Part shown: in pieces, positions 1 through 12,028 of the stretch | Layout of the letters: each line of letters begins with the position of its first letter | Position numbering within the stretch: the stretch's first letter is position 1 | Source: Panagrolaimus kolymaensis | Lineage: Eukaryota; Nematoda; Chromadorea; Rhabditida; Panagrolaimidae | DNA length: 64,000 nt | Direction of reading: 5' to 3' | NCBI GenBank assembly: GCA_028622995.1 | Contig: JAJQJQ010000002.1 | Span: 3,100,001 to 3,164,000, forward strand | Notes under the pieces: model-generated | What the model was told of the DNA's origin: nothing | Databases searched by the model: none | The model's input: only the letters and a program-made list of their open reading frames with translations | Translations under genes and position numbers: made by a program

Positions 1-729
1 AATAAAAACAATTTTAATCAACAGGAAATAAATTCTGGACTTTTCGGAAGTTGCTATTTTTACCAAAAAATATTTTAAGTTTTGATTTCAAGGTGAATAA
101 TACCATAAATAATAATATGAAAAAGAGATTTATGGTACAATAGAATAATATTAACGTTCTTGAAGGCAACCTTTAACAAAGTTTTATCAATGTCATAACC
201 ACCGTATGTAAATGTTTTTGATAATAGTTTTAAATATTTTTTAACTAAATTAAAAGACCCTTTTTTTTACAAATAAGAAACATTATTTCAAGTTCCCCAC
301 CTTTTCTCTCCCTTTCTTTCTAAAGCACTTTGCTCCGCCTCTTAAAAAAAGTTCTTCTCTGAAAGTTAAGAAGAAGAAAAATGTCAAAAAAAAAACTACA
401 ACGACATTTGGTACGATTCTGGAGTCCTCCAGTTTTATGCATGTTATGTAGTAATGTCCTTCTTTTTTTCTTCTAACAACAATTTATTCGCATCCGTAGT
501 GGGGTGCTTGCCTTTTCTTTTAACACATTTACATCATACTTTTTTATTCTTTTTTTCTTCATTTTCTTGACTTCCTCGGTAAAATCTTATTCCTCTTTAG
601 TTTTTTATTTATTTATTTTTCAGGCATTTTGTGCTTTATTCACATGTTTTTATTAAAGATAAAAACCTGAAGTCTTCCATGAAGCTATTACAGATTTGAT
701 ATTTTAAATTTAAATTTTTATTAAAAAAT
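1..729. other. Upstream region of the channel gene, no gene seen
   Basis: AT-rich sequence without a convincing exon. A polypyrimidine tract ending in CAG at 621-623, about 107 nt before the first ATG of the channel gene, could be a trans-splice or 5'-UTR acceptor. Poly-T and poly-A tracts are frequent. Nothing else is supported. Confidence 0.4.
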
Positions 730-3700
730 ATGAAATATTTTATTGGATTTTATATTTTAATTATTATTTTTCCATTTATTATTTTAGGTCATTTTGTTGA
801 TGAAAATGAATATGATTTGGTAATTCGATTTTTTCTTACCGTAAAAAATATGAGGAAGAAAGAAATATTTTTTTTAAGCTTATGAATAGAATTCGTGAGA
901 AGCGATCAACGGATGGTCGAACTTCGAGATCAAAATCTTCGAAACATTACAAACCCGAATATGGATCAAAAAAGGATAAAGTTGAAGTGGTATCACCAAA
1001 AACACCTTCCTTGGAAGATTTATGTACTCAGGATAATGACACGTTGGCTAAAGTAAGCATTTTAACTTTCTTTGAAGTACATATGAAACAAGATTCATGA
1101 TGAATCGAGATTTTATTCATGTCAGCCATACTTTAGAAATATTTTTCGTCATTTTGAATGGTTTTAAAAATAGCTTCAAACTTTGTGAAATTTTATTCGG
1201 CAATTTTTTGCTTATGACAATTTTTAATGTTTGACTTTCAACTTTATTTAAACTTTCTTGCTCCGATAAAAAAAACTCGCGACAAAAAAACATCATAAGC
1301 TAAATAATTTAATTTCCTTTTTTGAAGTAGTAAAAAATCTGTTAAAATAAAACACTACTATGTTTTTTAGGGAGTTTTGGAAAATTTAATGGAAAGTTAT
1401 GACCGACGATCAGTACCTAATGCTGCGGGTGTGGATGTTAAAGTTGATTTAATCATTCAAGGAATGTCATCCATAAATGAAAATAGCGCCTCTTTTACTG
1501 CGGATGTTTTATTTTCACAAATTTGGATTGATCCAGGAATGTCATTTGATAATATGACACGGTAATAAGTCTTCTTTTTTTCTTCTTTGTAATAATAGCT
1601 TGAATTTTACGATAGAATTTTAAAGTTCATTTATTGACGTGGTTGTTTTTTTAAATTTATTTTTTCACACTTTTCACAAATCTATTTTTTATCTTGCAAA
1701 AAAGCGAAGAAAATAAAAGGAATTAAGGCTTAAGGTTGTAGCTTCAGGCGCTTGAGGAATTTCAGCAAGATATTTGCATTTGAAGTGGGATTTTGATTGA
1801 CTTAACTTAACTTAACTTTCTTTCTTTCAGTGAGCAAACACGAGGTTAAAGTTAAGTGCCTTGCCTTGTTTGCCCCGTTAACAAAAAAAAGTCATGAAAG
1901 AGCAAAACTCAAAGAGATAGTAAGGAAAAAGAAATTTGCAAGTAAGTAAAGGATGCGCGGGAGAGTGTAAAAAAAGTATGTGGATAAATGCGGAAATCAA
2001 TTTAGCCATTCATTCCTTCTATTCTTTGTTACAATATATGATGCACATTCACAACCATCTATCTCCCCTTTTTGGAAAGCTTAAGATTACATAAAAATGA
2101 AATCTGACATCAGATTTCATTTTGAAAAAAAATGTTAAAAGAACACGGATTAAAATATTAAAAACTTTTCCAGATGTCTGCCTAATTTAACATTATCTCA
2201 TCGAGCAATTGAAGATATTTGGTTGCCGAATGTTTGCTTTCAGGTAATTTTTTTTGTGACTAACCTTTTCGTAAAAAATATGAAAAGCTTCATTCAAAAG
2301 TTTATGCTTTTTCAAATTGGATTCTTTTGCTAAAGGAATACAGAAGAAGAAGAAAAAACACTCAGACGTTCTTCCTTCAAATTCTTCATTTGGAATTAAA
2401 ATGATGTTTGCTACAAAATCATTCTTTTTTGCTACTCCTCCGTTTTTCTTTTCCAGAATTTCATTCAAGTTTTTATATTTATTTTTCTTTTAGAATAGCA
2501 AATCAACCATGATTCATGCAAGTCCAACGCCAAATATATTTCTTTTAGTTTTTAGTAATGGCACCATTTGGACGAATTATCGTGTAAAAGTTAGTTTTTA
2601 ATTTTTTATATGCAAAAACGTGATGTCTGCTTTTTCCTAAAATGTTCATTCATTGAATTTATTCAAATGATTAAATTTTTGCTTTTACTTTTCATTAAAC
2701 AAAAACAAAAGAAGAAGGCTTTCATTCATTTAACTTTCAACTTTGACATTTCTAAAAATACTTTAATTTTTAGGTCGAAGCTCCGTAAGTAAATTTAATG
2801 CAACACTCACAATCATTCGAGGCAATAATTTAGATGTGAAATTGATATGAGTTCATTTCCCATGGATGTCCAAAGATGTACCTTACTTTTTGAAAGTTAT
2901 AGTTTTAATGTTGGAAAAGTTAGGCTGGATTGGTATGAAACGGGTGTAATTGTGGATATTCAGGTACGTAGAGTAGTGAAAGCTTGAATATAGTATCATT
3001 TTATTTCAACTTTTTTTTTTGCAGCAAGGAAAGCTGCCAGATTTTGAATTAGTTCGTTATACATGGCAAAAGAGTAAATTTTATTATCCTGCGGGTCAAT
3101 GGGATCAACTTCAGGCAACTTTTTATTTTCGAAGAACTTATGGTTTGTTTCCACACTTCCTTACACTCATGATAATTGAAAAGCGTTTATTATAGGTTAT
3201 TATATCCTTCAACTTTATCTCCCAACCTACCTCAGCGTTTGTATTAGGTATATCCACGATTCTATTATAACTATTAAATTTTAAATTTAACTTTCAGTTG
3301 GATCGCATTTTGGTTGGATAGCAAATGTTTGCCTGGTCGAATAACTTTAAGCATCTCTGCACTTATGGTACTTTGTTTTCCATTCATCTTCTTTTTAAAT
3401 CAATTATTTTCTTTTTTTCTAGGCTTTAACATTTCAATACGGCAACGTAGTTCGCTCTTTACCGAAAGTTAGTTATGTTAAAGCACTCGATGTTCATGTC
3501 TTTGCTTGCATGGTATGTTAGTCAGTTCCATTTCCAAAAACTTTATTTCCGCATTATTATTTTTTTGCTTTTCAAAGAAAAAACTGAGACAAAAAATAAT
3601 AATAAGCTCAATTCCGTCATTTGCAGGGTTTTATATTTTTTTCGTTGGTCGAACTTGCAATTGTTGGACATGTAAGTCGCTTTAAAAAAAATTGGGCTGA

Positions 3701-4340
3701 TGGAAAATAATATTATTTTTTAGGTTGATAAATTAGCAATGAGGGAAAAGAAAAAGCATGAAGAAAGAATGGAAGAAGTTAAGAGGAAAAAATCAACAAG
3801 AGCTGACCTTTTTGGAAGTTATCCAAGAGGAGATAATAATAATAGGTATGTACATATGATAATAAAAGTTTTGGTTAGTGCTCAAAGGAATGATTAGACT
3901 AATATACGAAAACAACATTAATTCAAATTCATATTCATATTTTTTTAAGTTATGGTGAACGAACCACATCAATGGTCGATCCACCTGATTGTCGTTTAAT
4001 TTCCAATGCTTCCCAATGGGTGGTTCCTCAACCTCCTAATGCTGTGGGCCTTAAACGACGTTCACTATCTGCAGCTCGCCTTACTTTAAATGAAACTACT
4101 ATGCACCGAATTTTGCATAAACCAGGAAGATATTATTCAGCTCATAATCCTAAATTTTTGAAATGGCGTCAACTTGAATGGACTGGAGAAAGAGTGGATA
4201 AGCTTTGTCAAGTTGCATTTCCTTTAACATTTTTTATTTTTAATTTCTTTTATTGGCTTCATTATTCTATGGAATCTACAAAACAATTCCAACGACTTCT
4301 TCGAGAAGCTGATTTAACTGGATCTAATTCTCCTCAATAA
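730..4340 (+). CDS. Cys-loop ligand-gated ion channel subunit (GABA/glycine-like, lgc type)
   Basis: Plasma-membrane pentameric receptor subunit. Fourteen exons: 730-819, 879-1052, 1371-1561, 2174-2243, 2494-2589, 2774-2784, 2834-2963, 3025-3142, 3196-3247, 3298-3367, 3423-3512, 3627-3671, 3724-3845, 3950-4340, giving 549 aa with all phases consistent. Exon 1 encodes a hydrophobic signal peptide ([14 protein letters not shown]). The Cys-loop is intact: Cys, 13 residues, Cys around [10 protein letters not shown], but its first Cys is reached only through an 11-nt microexon. M1 to M3 follow (ISWIAFWL, then [33 protein letters not shown]), then a charged cytoplasmic loop and a final M4 ([15 protein letters not shown]). 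The M2 entrance reads PGR where anion channels usually have PAR, so chloride selectivity is likely but unproven. The C. elegans orthologue cannot be named from this sequence alone. Confidence 0.9.
1797..1817. repeat. Short (TTAAC)n tandem repeat in a channel-gene intron
   Basis: Three to four copies of TTAAC followed by a CTTT tract, inside the 612-nt third intron of the channel gene. Confidence 0.5.
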
Positions 4341-4795
4341 AACTACAACAAAAATAAAATAATAATGATCAATTTAACCAGGCTCATAACTTTTTTTAAA
4401 TTTAATTTTGTAATACGGGTTTTTGAAGTTAAAAGAAAATGTTAAAAGTCATTAAGTAACAACATCGAAACCAAGATTTATCAACTAAAAAGCTATATTC
4501 TACAAATTCCTTTTGACTTTTATTGTTTCCTTTAACTTATTTCAATGAATCAATAACTAACTCAATAATTAAAAAATAAATTTTTTAAATCTTTTATGGC
4601 GTTCAAAATTTTCAAAATACACAAAAAAAACAATAATATTAAAACAATAATAATAATACTTCGCAATTAAATGGATGAGCGGCAAATAAAAAAAAATAAA
4701 ATAAAAACAACAATATTTTTTGTTTGAATGACAGAATGATTGTGGCCAATTTTTAATAAAAGAAATTCCAAAAAATATACACTTGAGGAAATATT
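4341..4795. other. Convergent intergenic region (3' UTRs)
   Basis: Lies between the stop codons of the channel gene (+) and nck-1 (-). AATAAA-like signals occur just after 4340 on the plus strand and as TTTATT complements near the nck-1 stop. It holds simple AAT/A-rich sequence and no ORF of note. Confidence 0.5.
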
Positions 4796-7700
4796 TTAAT
4801 ACCTTGGTAAGGCACGAATAAGGTATAAAGTTTCTCGAGTTTTTTCATCATTAAAAATGGGTGAAGATTTATAATGACTTATAAGTTGTTCCATCGATGT
4901 AAATGTTCTATTTCCAATATGGAATGATTGATTTTGATGATCAACTCGAACCCAAAAATGCATATTTCTTATATTACCTTTTAATGAAATAGAATAATCT
5001 CCAGTCTAAAATTTTGTTTATTAAAAAAAGGTTACTATAAAGTTGCTAAACTTACATTTGATTCACTATCTCTTACGAGAAAATCACCATCAATTCCACG
5101 TTGATTAAGTAAATTTTCACCTTGATTTCGTGAAATTGCACCAAAATACCATTCTTTAGTAGCATAAGGTCCAGCTAATTTTGTACTAGCATTTGGGCCA
5201 TTTGCTTGAACTTTAATATAATTTGTTGGAACAAGACCAACTTGGCCATGAGGATTTCTCGCACGCCACCATTCTGGATCATGAAGGGGGTGCTAAAATG
5301 GGATGGAGATTAAAAATTACTATCTTTGATGAAAACAATGCATTGATGCACTTCGTTCGCGCTTGTTTTTAATTAAATGGAAAAAAACAACAGTAAATCT
5401 TTTGGCAAAACTCACTTCAATTACTTCAAGGATTTCACCCTTTCTAAATGAAAGTTCTTCGGCATTTTGAGCTTCAAAATCATATAACGTCGTTACAACC
5501 TAAAAAATTTATATATATTTAAAATACATAAGGGGTTTCACTTTGCATGAATAAAGTTGAATTAGTTAGTAAAAGGCATATTATTTTGATTTGAATGAAT
5601 AAAAAACTAACCTCTAAAACAGGTGCATGAGTTGTAGTTCCATTTTGAAATGATGAACCATTATTGTAATCAGGGGCATAAGGTTGTTGAGGGACTGATG
5701 CAACTGGAGTTGGTTCAGGTGCTGCTGGCTCCACATAATTTGATGGAAACCATCCTGTTTGTCCATTGAATTCACCTTTCCACCAACCATCTGAACTTCT
5801 TTCAACCACTAGAACATTATCCCCTCGTTGTAATTTTAATTCATCAGGTCTTTGTGGATCATAATTATATTTGGCAATAGCAAAACTTGATTCGGTCATT
5901 ATCCTTGTTGCTGTTGAACTTGATTGTGGAGTAATATTTTGTGAGGAATGTTCACTTCCACTGCCGTTTAAATCAGAAAATGGCTAAAAAGGAGAATTTT
6001 ATTATTTTTTGTTTTTAAATCAATGTAAAACTATTAAACGATAACAAAAATAAAAAGTTTAGCCTCCCGTTTTAAAAGCCTGGAATTGAGACAGTTTTTG
6101 TGTGTTGTTGTCGTCGACGACAAGAAAAAAAGAGGGACAGCGAGTTCTTCATTTTTTTCGATGTTTGCTTTTTATTTTTGATTCGAAGAGATCGCGTAAC
6201 GCACTGAAAGAAAGAAGAGAGAATAGGAGGACATTCTTCTGCAGAAGAGGAAAAAAATATATTATTATTATAAAAGACGGACACAATTTTAAAGCCTCCT
6301 ATTCTCTCTCATTCTTCTTTTTTATTTGTCACTACCACCATCATCAGCACATCCCGAAGAGTGACCATCTTGACAATAACTTTTGCGCAAAAAAAGGAAA
6401 GAAAAAATATCTTTAGGACTTGAAAATATTTTTACTGCCATCAAAAATCTTTTTTTTTAATTCAAAAAAGCAAAAGTCGATGGCAAAAAATGTCTTAATA
6501 GATAATTAATTAGTGTTAATTCTTCAAAAAAATTTTTGGTGAAATAACAAATGTGCATGAAAAAGTGTAAATAAAATAAAATAAAATTGGAGGATTCGAG
6601 AACACCGCCATGAGGGACAACAACCAACCACTTTGAAGAGGAGAGTTTATTGATTGTCTTCTCCTCTTTCCTCAAGCTTTTTTTTCTTCTTCAAAGAGTG
6701 ATAAGCTTGCTAGCAAATGTCTTCGACCACGAAAAGAGCCTCACTCATAAATGTTAAAAACAGGGAGAAAAAAATATTGTTCGAAAAAGGCGAGGTTCCA
6801 TCGTTTCATTGATGACTAATCAAAAGTACCTCGAAACATGTAAAATCAAACAAATATAATGCTCGTGTGCTAATGCTACATCACCTTTTATAAAACTATA
6901 TGGAAATTTAAAAAAAAAGCGGGTGATGATGATAAATATAAAAAAGTGTGTCAAAACTTACTTTTCCGTTTGTGAGTGACGAGGATGATGATGACGCGTT
7001 TTTGTTATTGCCTCCTTTTCCAAAACCTTTAAATGTACCTTTGGCTTTATCAACGAATGATTCCTTTCGTACAAAATTAGATGGAACAAATCCAGAAAGG
7101 CCTTTCTCGTTTTCAACCTGAAAATTTAAAAATCTTTAATCAAACTGGAAGGAAATGCATAAATGTAAGACATAACAAGAAGCATGCAAAAAAATTTCAT
7201 TGATTATTTTCATGTTTTTTTAAAAACATTTTAACGAAAAAAAGAAACAAAATATTAAGAGGAGAAAGAATTGAATCCATTATTGCGCGAGGAGAGGGAG
7301 TCTTGTCACAACAGGTGGTGCTTTTTTTCATTCACGCCCGTTATTTTGTGTTTACTTTTTTGTTTCAAATCAAGCATAAAGTAACACTTTAGTGTACAAG
7401 TAAGAAAAAATTAAGACAACGTTATAAAATTTAAAGTTGTGATAATGAAATTATACCAAAACAAAAATTAAATCTAGCATAGTTTAATATTCTAGCCTTA
7501 AAAATAAAGCAGAAGCAAAAAAGAGATAAATTAAAAAATTTGCATGGAAAATGACAAATTCTATTTTTTCATTTCCTTTTTATTCACTTTTATAAACCTT
7601 TTTGTTTCAAAATCATATCAACACCGAAACGATCGCTCTTCCGCTGAGAAAAAAGAAAGCTCAAAATCATGGCAGCAGCAGCTGTAAGTTTTTCCTCCTT

Positions 7701-9037
7701 CGACTTGGTTTCTTCTTATCTGCGTCAATTTTGACTCATCATTGTCATTATATTTATTTATATTTTTAGAGTGTTTCATCAACAACGCCAGCAACAACAT
7801 CATCAAATGAAGATTCAGAAATTTATACATGTGCCAATCTTTTAAAATATTTGGATGATCAACTTCAAGCTCAAATGGATGTTAATTATGAATATACGCT
7901 TCTTCAACGTAATCTTGAAAGATCACATAATCATTCAATTGAACTTCTTGATGGAGTTACAAGACGCATAAATTCAATTGATAAAAAATGGAATGAAGCC
8001 ATTGATGGAACTATCAACGTTCGTGATCAAATTATTCAAGAAATTGAAAAGAATGCCAAATTTGCTGAACATGTAAAGAAATCAAAGAAGTAAGTGGTGT
8101 TTTTGCATGAAGTATATCCTTAACAAAAATATTTTAGGGTGCAAACAGAAAACGAAATGAAGCAAAAAATTCATCTTGAGTATTTCGGTTTGATCCATGG
8201 TTTGGGAGAAGTTAAAGAATTAAGTGAATCTGTTGATAGTTTTCATGCTAAAACTCGCTTTGATGAACGCCGTCTTCTTGAACTTGAAGCCAAAATTGAT
8301 GAAGTTCAGAAACTTGATAAAAATATCTCAAAAACTCTTCAAGATGAACTTCAAATTGTTGAACAAATTAAACATGCATCACGAAATGAAGAAAATATGT
8401 ATGGTATTTGTGAATTAAAGACTGGATACAAACAAGTAAGTTTTTAACTTTTTTGAAGTAAAAAGTGTTAAAATGAAGTTTAATATTTTAGTTACTTCGT
8501 CATTTGGGAACTTCATTGGATATGTTAGAATCTCTCAAATCAAAAGGTACTTCCTCGCCAATTTCAACTCTATCTGTTGAAGAATTAGATTTACTTTTAA
8601 ATATGTTAAGAAATTTGGTAAAAATGGTTAAATCAGAAGTTGGTATTAATAAGAATGATTAAAAAGCTGATGAAAGAAAGTCAATGAATGTTGAAGAAGT
8701 TGAAAGAAAACAAGCAGCGTTCATGCAAGCCTCGTTTTTCTGTATTTGTTTCGATTAAAAAAATAAATAAATAAAAATTTCTCCGCAAAATGTCAAAAAC
8801 TGTCGTTCGGAAACTTTTTGAACAAAAGTGTAAAAAAAAGAGACAATCAAAAGCAAAGATCCTCAAGAAAAAGAAAGCAGACAAAGGCGATTGAAAATAA
8901 ATATAAAAAAAACAAACCTTCCACCAATTTTTTGAATCATCAAGAAGTTTAAATCTTTCATTTTTCTTAAATGATAATTCCTGTGGTTCATTGGCTGTGT
9001 AATCGTATTTTGATACAACAAATATCTCTTCGGACAT
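4796..9037 (-). CDS. nck-1: NCK adaptor protein (three SH3 domains and one SH2)
   Basis: Adaptor linking phosphotyrosine receptors to actin regulators in the cytoplasm. Six exons, transcribed from high to low coordinate: 8918-9037, 6962-7117, 5612-5983, 5416-5499, 5056-5292, 4796-5005, giving 392 aa, close to the usual NCK length (about 377-395). SH3-1 ([15 protein letters not shown], then NWWK and GFVPSNFV) is split by the 1.8-kb first intron. SH3-2 ([31 protein letters not shown]) lies in exon 3, and SH3-3 ([31 protein letters not shown]) in exons 4-5. The SH2 domain begins EWYFGAISR and has the phosphotyrosine-binding FLVRDSES motif. A pyrimidine tract ending CAG lies 16 nt upstream of the ATG and fits trans-splicing. 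An internal ATG at 5899 ([10 protein letters not shown]) precedes SH3-2 and could start a short isoform lacking SH3-1. A separate gene lies inside intron 1. Confidence 0.95.
7669..8662 (+). CDS. Unknown coiled-coil protein nested in the first intron of nck-1
   Basis: Not recognised. Four exons: 7669-7683, 7770-8089, 8138-8435, 8492-8662, giving 267 aa with consistent phases. The gene lies antisense, wholly inside the 7118-8917 intron of nck-1. After a short Ser/Thr-rich start (about residues 6-20) the protein is almost entirely predicted helix, with long charged heptad-like segments: roughly residues 25-110 ([35 protein letters not shown]) and 115-210 ([33 protein letters not shown]), plus a C-terminal helix. 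There are no catalytic motifs, signal peptide or membrane segment. Such proteins are often subunits of multi-helix assemblies, but no family can be named. AATAAA repeats at about 8757-8775 give a polyadenylation signal. Confidence 0.8.
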
Positions 9038-12028
9038 GATGTGATTATTTAAACTGAAAGAAGTCGCATTTAAGATAACTACTGTATTTTAATACAATTT
9101 TATGCATAATCGATCAACAAAAAGGTTGCAAACACTTTATAACATTTATTAAGAAAGTCACCATTCTTTTTCGCGAGAAAAAAAATATAAATTTCTAATC
9201 GATTGAGGAAATCTGCCGAATGTTGACGACAACAATGACTCATAAAAAAGGAAAAACTAATTTGAGAAATGGTCAGTTTTTTTGGATCTTGTACATACAT
9301 TGAATTGAATCGATCGCGGGAAACAAGTAGCAATTAGGATTTATTTTAGTCAAATAAAGGCCACGCAATAATAACCACAGACAATAGGATAAGAGAAGGG
9401 GGCAGCTGGATGGCGTCTATTTACAATTATGGCATATGTATAATGCTTTTTTGCGCATAAAAGAGAAAAAAGAAGGGCATTCATTTCGTTGAAAATGAAA
9501 TGGAATCAATTTGTGGTGATGGTGGCTGCGCGGGAGTATTATTTTTTAGAAGAAAAAAATGCGGGAAGGAAGTTATGTCTGTTATTTTCCTCTTGTTGCC
9601 TTCTTCTTTAGCGGTGGTGGTTACTATAGTAGTTTTAAAAAAAGGCAAAAAGATTATGGACTATCGTTTTTCCTCTCTATTCCCAATAAAAAAAGCATCA
9701 GAAAGAATCCATTAAAAGCAAACATAAAAAAAATATGAAAATGGAAAATGAACACGAGAAAAAAATGAAAGAAGAAGATGTGAAAGGTTTTAATAAAACA
9801 ATGAAAGGGAAAGAAACACATTCCAATATGATATAATCGATTGATTTCTATGGAAAATAATTTTGGAAGGCGGCAACACGAGTCACATTGAATTGACCTT
9901 TGTTTGTTGCGCATGAAATTGTTAGAACGCCTTTTTTTCATCAGTTTCGCAAAAGAAGAGAATGCAACAAGAACAACGGCGTCTTTGATATTCCCATTTG
10001 TTTTTAAACCTTTCTAAAACTCTCCGTTAAAGTAAGAGAAAAAAAACAGCGAAGAAATATTTGCTTTTTGCCTTTTTGTGGCACACGCAAAATTCTAAAA
10101 TCTCAAACATGGCTAATCCGCGTAAATAAAAAAAACACCCGAGAATTCTTGGACCACCAAAAAAGCAAAAGAAGACGAGCAGCATTGCAAAGACGAAACG
10201 ACGACCGACAACAACTGGGGATGGCAATAACAACAAGAGCCCAATGGCAATGTCCTGTTTTTTTTTGTTTGACGAAAGAAGAAAAGAGTTTGCTTTTGTT
10301 GTTCATTCATTCAATTCAGTCATTCAATGGTCTGCCAGCCAACAGCAATGGCCATGAGTGAAGACTTTTTTCGTATTTATTGAAAAGTGACTTGCTTTAA
10401 ATGCAAGCAATTCATCACTTTTCTTTGACCCTTTTGTCTTGCTTTTTGAGCAACAGTTTTTTGATCAAAAAAATATAATGTTCGAATTAATTCGAATAAA
10501 AAGTGTTAGAAAATACATATAATCTAACTTATGTCTTAATATATTGATAAATAAAATTTATCCAAAGTTTCAAGCTGTTTCTTTACCAAAAAGAAAAAAA
10601 CTATCAAACCTTAATCACTGTGGCACCACATAGTTGCTATAATGGCTTCTAAATGCATCTTTTTTAGATCATTTTTTTGACAAAGATGAAAGCATTTTAG
10701 AAATAGAAAGCAAAAAACCAAAAAAAACTTTTCAATTTCTCATTTTAAGCGTTCACGATTATCTAAAAAAAGTCTGCCATCAAATTAATGACAACTTTAA
10801 ACGTTACTCTTCGATTAAACTTTTCAAAAGTCATGTTTTAGCATGGCTAAAAAAATATTCCTTCACAAATAAGCATCACAAATTTTTTTAGAGCTTTACG
10901 AACATCAAAAATGGTTAAAGCATTTTAGGTTCATCTTTCAAAAAAATAATACCCGACACTTTTTCTCACACTCTTTTCCGCAATTTTTTTTTAAAAACTA
11001 ATTCAATTTATGGAATGATGGATCCACAACAAAGAAGCACTTTTTGAAAATGAAATTTTATCTGGTTTTTACTTTTCTTTTTCTTCTTTTTTTTGTTGCA
11101 AAAATAAAAACAGGTAACTGTGGATGTGTGAGGATAAACATAAAGATAGTATACAAAAGAGATAAATAAAATCATCAAATTAAGATAATTTTTTTAGGTC
11201 AAAAATGAAATTCTAAAAAAAAGTGCGGAAACAAGCGTCATTGAACATAAAAAGAAAGAAAAGAAATGTTGATTTGAATTTGATAAAAAAAAGTAATATC
11301 TTTCGAAAACAAGTTTAGTAATTGTTTGATTTTGGTATTACTCATTTTTTCTTTGCAGCTACTGCATAAGTTTAGGTAGGTTTATGTTCACAGACAAGCT
11401 TTCAAGTTGAAACACAAAAAGCGGTTAACAAGTAAAGAAATTTAAAATACAATTTTTTAAATAAATTTTTGATAAATATGTAAAAATGTAACAGTAAAAG
11501 AAAGCACAATAAATTAATGGATGCAGGAACTGTAAATCAAAGCATAAATCATAACAGCCAATTATCCCATCTGTAAGCAGCTTGTAACCATTTACTGTCA
11601 TAAAAATAAATATATAATTTTAATCATAAAAATATCTAAAATCATGCAAGATAAAAACTCTCTTTTCTACAGTGGTTTTCATAGGTGCATAATTAAGTCA
11701 ATAATCGCAAATTTTTTGCTAATAAAGGTCTAGAATAATCAAAATTGATCATTTTATGTATTTATAAAAAAATTAATTATATCGAAACAAACTTTAAAAA
11801 ATTACGATGCTTTAAATATCTTTTAAAAAAGCTTTCTTTTTTCTTCTTCTATGTGAGTACATACATTTTCTATCGGGGCAAGACTTTAAAACTGATATTT
11901 TTTTCTTTCTATTGATTCAAGGACTTTCATTGCTAAAACAGCTTAAAATTGTTATTAGTTTTGTAAACATTTAACTGAATATTTTTGTATATTATTATTA
12001 TATTTAATAATTTATTATTAATAAGGAA
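9038..12028. other. Divergent intergenic region, no gene seen
   Basis: About 3 kb between the nck-1 start (-) and the next gene (+). Short ORFs occur on both strands but are homopolymer-rich, lack splice-compatible neighbours and show no domain motifs. A TTTGCAG acceptor-like site at about 11353-11359 could begin a 5'-UTR exon of the downstream gene. Presumed promoter sequence for both neighbours. Confidence 0.4.

Noticed and set aside
10027..10361. Overlapping ORFs of 65-97 aa on both strands
   Set aside because: Simple-sequence composition on both strands simultaneously; no motif or splice partners.
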